Source: Nocardioides sp. zg-DK7169 (GTDB taxonomy: Bacteria; Actinomycetota; Actinomycetes; Propionibacteriales; Nocardioidaceae). From it: DNA of 64,000 nt. The DNA lies in the NCBI RefSeq assembly GCF_013155365.1, contig NZ_JABJRA010000002.1, positions 372,001 to 436,000 of the forward strand, in the 5' to 3' direction. The stretch's first letter is position 1. Every line of letters begins with the position of its first letter. The notes beneath the pieces were generated by a model that saw nothing but the letters and a program-made list of their open reading frames with translations, did not search any database and had not been told where the DNA came from. Made by a program: the position numbers and the translations under genes. Positions 58,729-64,000 of the stretch are shown here, piece by piece.

Positions 58729-59886
58729 ATGGGGAGTGGAGCGCTGAGGCGCAAGACCCTGGTGGCCGGAGTGGCCATGGCAACGGTGCTCGGCACCGCT
58801 GCCTGCGGCAGCGGCGGCGACAGCGCCGGTGACGGCGGTGACAACACCATCAAGATCGCGCAGGTGCAGGACCAGACGGGGCCGGTCGCCTACGCGGGCC
58901 TGGGCGCCTCGGAGGGTGCCGAGCTGGCGATCGAGGAGATCGAGGAGCAGGGATTCCTCGGCGACGACGTGAAGATCGAGCTGGAGAAGTACGACACCGC
59001 CGGCGAGATCGAGCGCGCCTCGAGCGAGATGAACAAGGCGATGGCCGACCGGGACGTCGACGCCGTCCTCGGCCCGGTCTCCACCCAGCAGGCCGCCACC
59101 GTGGCCCCGCTGGTGGGTCGCAGCAAGGTGCCGACGGTCTTCACCCAGGCCGGCGGCGAGGGAGTGGTGGTCAACGACTACACCTTCCGCGTCACCCCGC
59201 CGATGGAGTCCTACTACGCCTCGGTGATGGACTTCTTGGAGGAGGAGGGCGTCAAGACCGCCTCCGTCCTCTACAACGCCACGTTCCCGACCTTCGCGCT
59301 GCTCGGCGAGGACGACGTGCCGGCGATGGCCGAGGAGCGCGGCATCGAGATCGTGCAGTCGCTCGCGGTCCAGATGACCACGCAGGACTTCTCCGGTCAG
59401 GCACAGCAGATCGCCAAGGAGGGCGCCGACGCAGTGGTCATGCTGCTCATCGCCCCGCAGTCGGTGACCGCGCTGGGTCAGCTCAAGGACGCCGGCTACG
59501 ACGGCCAGATCGTGGCCACGTCGGTGCAGGCGGCCGGCAACATCGAGGCCGCCGGGGACAACGCCAACGGACTGGTCTACCCGGTGCCGTTCTCCGTGGC
59601 GATGGAGGACAAGGAGTCCGACGCGTTCACCAAGGCGTTCCAGAAGAAGTTCGGCAAGGAGCCCGACCCGTACGCCGCAGACGGCTACGACGCCGTGTGG
59701 TGGATCGCCCGTGCGATCGAGGCCTCCGGCGACTCCTCGCGTGAAGGCATCCGCAAGGGTCTCGAGCAGATTGCGGGCGACGGCTTCACGGGCGCCATGG
59801 GTGACCTGGCCTTCGACGGCAACGATGCCCGGATCGACGGCGTCCTGGTGCGCTGGCAGAACGGCAAGGAGACGCTCGTCGAGTGA
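58729..59886 (+). CDS. ABC transporter substrate-binding lipoprotein (branched-chain amino acid type)
   Basis: The 385-residue protein has a lipoprotein signal with lipobox TAACGSGG, then a periplasmic-binding type I fold ([33 protein letters not shown]). The ATG at 58729 follows GGAGG; an in-frame ATG at 58687 would put charged residues in front of the signal. It captures the extracellular substrate for the permease below. In catabolic clusters this type often takes aromatic or alicyclic acids rather than amino acids. Confidence 0.88.
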   Translation: MGSGALRRKTLVAGVAMATVLGTAACGSGGDSAGDGGDNTIKIAQVQDQTGPVAYAGLGASEGAELAIEEIEEQGFLGDDVKIELEKYDTAGEIERASSEMNKAMADRDVDAVLGPVSTQQAATVAPLVGRSKVPTVFTQAGGEGVVVNDYTFRVTPPMESYYASVMDFLEEEGVKTASVLYNATFPTFALLGEDDVPAMAEERGIEIVQSLAVQMTTQDFSGQAQQIAKEGADAVVMLLIAPQSVTALGQLKDAGYDGQIVATSVQAAGNIEAAGDNANGLVYPVPFSVAMEDKESDAFTKAFQKKFGKEPDPYAADGYDAVWWIARAIEASGDSSREGIRKGLEQIAGDGFTGAMGDLAFDGNDARIDGVLVRWQNGKETLVE

Positions 59887-59917
59887 CTGCGGCCGTCCCG
59901 GGGTGCGGCCGCAGTCA
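59884..59917 (+). terminator. Inter-operon hairpin after the binding-protein gene
   Basis: TGACTGCGGCCG (59884-59895) and CGGCCGCAGTCA (59906-59917) form a perfect 12-bp stem around a ten-base loop, beginning on the stop codon. No T-run follows, so partial termination or RNA stabilisation is likely, favouring excess binding protein over permease. Confidence 0.65.
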
Positions 59918-59981
59918 CGACCGGCGCGCCGCACCCCGCGAGGCTCGCTCCGCTCGCCCGCACAAACCGAGAGGAACCCAC

Positions 59982-60866
59982 GTGCAAGACCTGCTGAACG
60001 CGGCGACGCTGGGCTCGATCTACCTGCTGTTCGCCCTCGGGATGGCCCTGGTCTGGGGGACCATCGGCATCCTCAACTTCGCCCACGGTGCCACCTTCAT
60101 GTTCTCGGCCTTCATCGGCCACATGGTCTCCAAGGAGACCGAGCTGCCCTTTCTGGGAGTCATCGGCATCTCCGTGCTCGTCGGGGCGGTGATCTCCTCG
60201 CTCACCCAGCTGCTGGCCTTCCAGCCGATCCTCAAGCGGTCCAAGAGCCAGCACGCGGCCGAGATGCGGATCCTGATCGGCGGCATCGGGGTCGCCGCGA
60301 TCCCGCTCGCCCTCGCGCAGCGGGAGACCCGCTCGAGCCCGTTCGGGTTCAACAGCAGCTACAAGTCCGAGGTCTTCGAGGTCCTCGGTCTCCGGCTCAC
60401 CACCACGTCCGCGATCATCATCGTCGCCGGACTGGCGATCGGGGTCGGCCTCACCGTCTGGCTCCGCAGGTCGCGCCAGGGCCTGGCCCTGCGCGCCATC
60501 GGCGTCGACGCCGAGACCAGCGCCGGGATGGGCGTCAACCGCCCGCTCCTGGCCTTCACCACGATGGCGGTCGCCGGCGGTCTCGCCGGTCTCGCCGGCG
60601 CGCTGCTCACCTTCCACCTCGGGGCCATCGCCCCGGAGACCGGTGACCAGCTGGTCATCAAGGCGTTCGCGATCATCGTGCTCGGTGGCCTCGGCTCGAT
60701 GCTCGGCACGGTCATCGGCGCCTACGTGCTGGCCGGCGCCGAGACCTTCGTCCTGGTGATGAACTGGGGCACCTGGGTCGACGCGGTCTCCTTCGGGCTC
60801 ATCTTCCTGATCCTGCTCGCACGCCCGCAGGGGCTCCTCGGCCGCAAGGAGGTGCGACGTACATGA
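59982..60866 (+). CDS. livH: Branched-chain-type ABC transporter permease LivH
   Basis: The 294-residue permease starts at GTG after GAGAGGAAC. It has the LivH pattern [45 protein letters not shown] and [22 protein letters not shown] (each a fragment of eight predicted helices). With LivM it forms the transmembrane channel of the importer. Its stop overlaps the LivM start by four bases. Confidence 0.92.
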   Translation: MQDLLNAATLGSIYLLFALGMALVWGTIGILNFAHGATFMFSAFIGHMVSKETELPFLGVIGISVLVGAVISSLTQLLAFQPILKRSKSQHAAEMRILIGGIGVAAIPLALAQRETRSSPFGFNSSYKSEVFEVLGLRLTTTSAIIIVAGLAIGVGLTVWLRRSRQGLALRAIGVDAETSAGMGVNRPLLAFTTMAVAGGLAGLAGALLTFHLGAIAPETGDQLVIKAFAIIVLGGLGSMLGTVIGAYVLAGAETFVLVMNWGTWVDAVSFGLIFLILLARPQGLLGRKEVRRT

Positions 60867-61750
60867 GCGACTGGTACTACATGAACGTCGTCCTGATCCA
60901 GACGACACTGACCACGCTGCTGCTCGCGCTCAGCATCCAGGTGCCGCTGCGCTTCGGGGTCTTCTCCTTCGCCGGTGTCGGCGCCTTCGGCGTCGGCGGC
61001 TACGGCGCCGCGATGGCGATGGTCCACCTCGAGTGGTCCACCTGGCCGGCCGTCCTGGCCGGGACCCTGGCCGCCGGCGCGGCGGTCTTCGTGCTCGGCC
61101 TGGTCGTCCAGCAGCTCAGTGGCCTCTACATGGGCATGGCGACGATCGCGTTCACGCTGATCGTCTCCGTGGTCGCGGTCAACGGTGGTGACGCCACCGG
61201 CGGCGCCGGCGGGCTCTACGGGGCGCTCGGCGAGATCACCATGACCCACATCGTGCTCGTCGTGCTCGCGGTCGTCGCGCTCCTGCAGTGGACCGAGATG
61301 AAGGGCCTGGGCCGGCGGATCGACACGGTGCGCGAGGACCCGGAGCTGGCCAACGCGCTCGGCATCAACATCGCCGGCTACCGCCAGATGTCGTTCCTCG
61401 TCTCTGGGCTGATCGGTGGACTGGCGGGCGCGCTGACCACCCTGCTCCGTTCGACCATCACCCCGGCCGAGGTCAACTTCCACCTCGTCATCGTGGCCCT
61501 GACCGCGATCGTCGTCGGCGGCTCCCGCTCCTGGATCGGGGCCCTGATCGGCGCCGTCATCTTCGTCTGGCTGCCCACGGTCCTCTCGTTCGTCGAGGAG
61601 TGGGAGAAGGTCGCCTACGGCTTCATCGTCGCCGCGGCCGCGATCTACCTGCCCACCGGCGTGCTCGGGGTCGCGAAGGACTCCTGGCACCGGTTCCGCA
61701 CCCGAGAAGAGCGGGCCCGCGTCGCGGCCGCCCTGCAAGAGACGAGCTGA
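60863..61750 (+). CDS. livM: Branched-chain-type ABC transporter permease LivM
   Basis: The 295-residue permease has about nine helices, GLYMGMATIAFTLIVSVVAVNGGDATGGAGGLYG read as a landmark from residue 88, and LANALGINIAGYRQMSFLVSGLIGGLAGAL. It pairs with LivH. The ATG overlaps the previous stop (ATGA); the ATPase gene starts six bases after its stop. Confidence 0.92.
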   Translation: MSDWYYMNVVLIQTTLTTLLLALSIQVPLRFGVFSFAGVGAFGVGGYGAAMAMVHLEWSTWPAVLAGTLAAGAAVFVLGLVVQQLSGLYMGMATIAFTLIVSVVAVNGGDATGGAGGLYGALGEITMTHIVLVVLAVVALLQWTEMKGLGRRIDTVREDPELANALGINIAGYRQMSFLVSGLIGGLAGALTTLLRSTITPAEVNFHLVIVALTAIVVGGSRSWIGALIGAVIFVWLPTVLSFVEEWEKVAYGFIVAAAAIYLPTGVLGVAKDSWHRFRTREERARVAAALQETS

Positions 61751-61755
61751 GGCAG

Positions 61756-62517
61756 ATGACCGACACCACCACGGTGCGCCGGAGGACGGCGCTGCTCGAG
61801 GTCCAAGACGTCGCGGTGCACTTCGGCGGCGTCAAGGCCGTCGACGGGATCACCCTGGAGATGCGTCCGGGCCAGATCTACGGGGTCCTCGGCCCCAACG
61901 GCTCCGGCAAGTCCACCCTGCTCGGGGCGATGACCCGGCTGACCCCGCTCACCCGGGGCCGGTTCGTCCTCGACGGCAAGGACTACACCAGGCGTCCGGC
62001 GCGGACGGTCCACCACATGGGGATCGCCCGCACGTTCCAGACCGTGCGGCTGCTCGAGGACCGTTCGGTCCGCGACAACATCCTGCTCGGCCAGGACACC
62101 CTCCCCAAGCAGCAGCGCAAGGAGGCCGGGGCCCGGGTCGAGGAGGTGATGGAGCGCGTGGGCGTCCGTGAGGTCGCCCAGCTGCGTCCCGACGAGCTCT
62201 CCTACGGCATGCAGCGCCGGGTCGAGTTCGCCCGCGCGATCATCGGCCGGCCACGGCTGCTCCTGCTCGACGAGCCGACCGCCGGCATGAACAGCGCCGA
62301 GCGGGCCGAGATCGGGGTGCTGATGAAGCAGCTGCTCGAGGAGGGCATCACCCAGTTCATCGTGGAGCACGACGTGCAGATGATGGTCGACACCTGCGAC
62401 TACCTGTTCGCGATGAACTTCGGAAAGCTGATCGCCCAGGGAACGCCGCAGGAGGTCGTGCGTCACCCGGACGTCCAGGAGGCCTACTTGGGGAAGGGGG
62501 CCGGCCGCGATGCTTGA
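61756..62517 (+). CDS. livG: ABC transporter ATP-binding protein LivG
   Basis: The 253-residue ATPase has Walker A GPNGSGKST, Q-loop GIARTFQTVRL, signature LSYGMQRRVEFARA, Walker B LLLLDEPTAGM and the H-loop VEHDVQMM. The signature begins LSYG rather than LSGG, a mild variant. With LivF it powers the importer. It starts after GAGGCAG and overlaps LivF by eight bases. Confidence 0.92.
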   Translation: MTDTTTVRRRTALLEVQDVAVHFGGVKAVDGITLEMRPGQIYGVLGPNGSGKSTLLGAMTRLTPLTRGRFVLDGKDYTRRPARTVHHMGIARTFQTVRLLEDRSVRDNILLGQDTLPKQQRKEAGARVEEVMERVGVREVAQLRPDELSYGMQRRVEFARAIIGRPRLLLLDEPTAGMNSAERAEIGVLMKQLLEEGITQFIVEHDVQMMVDTCDYLFAMNFGKLIAQGTPQEVVRHPDVQEAYLGKGAGRDA

Positions 62518-63229
62518 GGTGACCGACCTGCACGTCAACTACGGCCCGGTGCGGGCCGTCCACGGGGTCTCCTTCGCGGCGCAGCCGGGGAGGATCACCC
62601 TCGTCCTCGGGGCCAACGGGGCCGGCAAGACCACGAGCCTGCGGGCCGTGGCCGGCTTCCACAGGCCCGCGTCCGGGACCGTGACCCTCGACGGGCAGTC
62701 CCTGGTGGGCACCCCGGCGCACAAGGTCGTCCGCAAGGGGATGACGCTGGTCCCGGAGGGGCGCAAGATCTTCTTCCCGCTCACCGTCGAGGAGAACCTC
62801 CGGATCGGTGCGTACGTCGCGCCACGCGGCGGCATCGAGAAGAGCATCGAGGAGGTCTACGCCCAGTTCCCGATCCTCGGTGAGCGGCGCAGCTCCCAGG
62901 CGGGTCTGCTCAGCGGTGGTGAGCAGCAGATGCTCGCCTTCGGCCGGGCGCTGATGTCCAAGCCCCGGATGATGCTGATGGACGAGCCCTCGATGGGGCT
63001 CGCGCCCACGATGGTGGAGCAGGTCCTCAGCAGCGTGCGGCGGATGGCGGATGACGGGATCGGCATCCTCATGGTCGAGCAGAACGCCGACGCCGGGCTG
63101 CGGATCGCCGACGACGTCGTGGTGGTCAACCGCGGCGAGACGGTGTGGACCGGCCCGGCCTCGGAGGCCAGGGGCAACAAGGCGATCGTGCACGCGATGC
63201 TCGGCGAGGCGGCCCTGGATGACGCCTGA
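62510..63229 (+). CDS. livF: ABC transporter ATP-binding protein LivF
   Basis: The 239-residue ATPase has Walker A GANGAGKTT, signature LLSGGEQQMLAFGRALM, Walker B LMDEPSMGL and the H-region MVEQNADAGL. It is the second nucleotide-binding subunit of the importer. It starts inside the LivG gene and its stop overlaps the PNPOx-like gene by 11 bases, so all five transporter genes and the following two are likely one transcript. Confidence 0.92.
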   Translation: MLEVTDLHVNYGPVRAVHGVSFAAQPGRITLVLGANGAGKTTSLRAVAGFHRPASGTVTLDGQSLVGTPAHKVVRKGMTLVPEGRKIFFPLTVEENLRIGAYVAPRGGIEKSIEEVYAQFPILGERRSSQAGLLSGGEQQMLAFGRALMSKPRMMLMDEPSMGLAPTMVEQVLSSVRRMADDGIGILMVEQNADAGLRIADDVVVVNRGETVWTGPASEARGNKAIVHAMLGEAALDDA

Positions 63230-63749
63230 CCCGCGATCGGCACCGGGTGGGCGGCCGGGGGAGAGAGACATCGAGGACCTCGCCGCCGCCCGGCTCGGGG
63301 TCGCCGAACAGCGGCAGCTGTGGGAGGCGCAGACCGAGTGCGTCCTCACCTTCCTCCAGGACGGGCTTCCGACCGGGGTCGTGATGAGCTTCCAGGTCGA
63401 CGAGGCGGGCCACTTCTGGTTCGCCACCGTCGAGGGGCGGCGCCAGGTGCGCGGGGTCGACTCCGACCCCAGGGTCGCGGTCGTGGTGTCGAGCACCGGC
63501 ACCGACCTGCCCGGACGCCGGATGGTCGCGCTGCGCGGCGAGGCGGTGGTGCACCGCGACCGCGAGGTGGTGATGGGCCGGGTGCGCAGGCTGGCCCCCA
63601 GGCTGGCGCCGGCCGACCCCGACGCCTTCGTCAGGCTGCTGGACAGCCCGAACCGAGTGGTGATCGAGGTGGTGCCGACCCGGGTCACCGCCTCGCACGA
63701 CTCCACCCGCCTCGCGGGCGACGGCCGGGGCGGAGCGGCGGCGTCATGA
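63219..63749 (+). CDS. Pyridoxamine 5'-phosphate oxidase family protein
   Basis: The 176-residue protein has a flavin-binding split-barrel pattern (VLTFLQDGLPTGVVMSFQVDEAGHFWFATVEGRRQVRGVDSDPRVAVVVSS, landmarks at GVVMSFQV, HFWFATVEG and SDPRVAVVV). Family members bind FMN, F420 or heme and reduce diverse substrates, so the exact role is open. The ATG lies inside the LivF gene (63219), and its stop overlaps the next ligase start (ATGA). A reductive step in the catabolic pathway or F420-dependent quinone reduction are both possible. Confidence 0.75.
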   Translation: MTPDPRSAPGGRPGERDIEDLAAARLGVAEQRQLWEAQTECVLTFLQDGLPTGVVMSFQVDEAGHFWFATVEGRRQVRGVDSDPRVAVVVSSTGTDLPGRRMVALRGEAVVHRDREVVMGRVRRLAPRLAPADPDAFVRLLDSPNRVVIEVVPTRVTASHDSTRLAGDGRGGAAAS

Positions 63750-64000
63750 CCGCGGCGAGCCTGGACCGCGCAACCGCGACGGTGCCCAGCATCGGGGACT
63801 GGCTGGCCGAGGTGGCCGCCGACCCCGCGAGGCAGGGCGCCGAGATCCTCGTCGAGTCCGAGCGGCTCGACGCGCGACGCCTCGACCGGGACGCATCCTG
63901 CGTCGCCGCCGGGCTCCTGGCCCTCGGGCTCGCGCCCGGGGACCGGGTCGCCGTGCTGACTCCCGCGAGCGGCGCGTCGCTGCAGGCGTGGTTCGGGATC
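63746..64000 (+). CDS. Acyl-CoA synthetase, N-terminal part (3' end outside window)
   Basis: An open frame begins at the ATG overlapping the preceding stop and runs out of the window. The 85 visible residues contain PSIGDWLAEVAADPARQGAEI, LDRDASCVAAGLLALGLAPGDRVAVLTP and ASLQAWFGI, which match the N-terminal part of AMP-binding acyl-CoA ligases. The ATP loop and catalytic lysine are not yet reached. It would be the second ligase of the locus, coupled to the importer operon, so it may activate the imported acid directly. Confidence 0.75.
   Translation, partial: MTAASLDRATATVPSIGDWLAEVAADPARQGAEILVESERLDARRLDRDASCVAAGLLALGLAPGDRVAVLTPASGASLQAWFGI

Overview
The window is a high-GC actinobacterial chromosome segment, most likely from Nocardioides or a close member of the Propionibacteriales. 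The evidence is codon bias, many ATGA/GTGA start-stop overlaps, a PPA1309-family gene, UvrD2 beside WhiB7, mycothiol-type arsenate reductases and three mycofactocin-type SDRs. The genus is inferred, not proven.

Region 1 (1-15.3 kb) is conserved core. The 3' part of uvrD2 is followed by whiB7 with a leader that looks like an attenuator (small upstream ORF, competing hairpins, intrinsic terminator). Then come two tandem copies of a 54-residue basic protein, small zinc-ribbon proteins, a crotonase-fold protein, a PHP phosphoesterase, a YgjP-type metallopeptidase, a Nudix hydrolase, a DUF2342 metalloprotease-like protein, moaE, a PDZ/Lon protease (YlbL type), a PPA1309 protein, a UPF0182 membrane protein and the initiator tRNA-Met. 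The uvrD2-whiB7-DUF2342-YlbL-UPF0182 order resembles the mycobacterial neighbourhood.

Region 2 (15.3-28.2 kb) looks like an accessory island inserted downstream of the tRNA. It holds a YefM-YoeB toxin-antitoxin pair and a large arsenic module: ArsR, ACR3, three LMW-phosphatase-fold reductases, an MFS exporter coupled to a flavoprotein with a Cys-rich tail, an ArsR-GNAT fusion, and an ArsO-like monooxygenase. A MerR regulator divergent from a SulP anion transporter follows. The two arsenic promoters share a dyad half-site, and an imperfect repeat containing an identical CACTTATGTC lies near both ends of the island. No integrase is visible.

Region 3 (28.2-31.6 kb) is a minus-strand operon for a 2-oxoacid:ferredoxin oxidoreductase (alpha, beta) and its 7Fe ferredoxin.

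Region 4 (31.7-64 kb) is a large catabolic locus for an unidentified, probably alicyclic, terpenoid or steroid-like substrate. It encodes an aldehyde dehydrogenase, three mycofactocin-type SDRs, an LLM flavin oxidoreductase, two P450s (one with its own ferredoxin and reductase), a Baeyer-Villiger-like monooxygenase fused to an NTF2-like domain, and two KstD-like flavoproteins. It also has four free-standing SnoaL/NTF2-like proteins, an acyl-CoA dehydrogenase, acyl-CoA ligases, paired MaoC/hotdog proteins, a thioesterase, two MFS transporters and a complete branched-chain-type ABC importer. Embedded in it is a TetR-controlled operon of two UGSC/selenoprotein-like proteins. AT-rich promoter islands with TGAT/ATCA half-sites stand in front of most transcription units, suggesting shared regulation. 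A plausible flow is uptake, hydroxylation and dehydrogenation, ring-opening oxygenation, CoA activation, then beta-oxidation-like steps; the order is inference.
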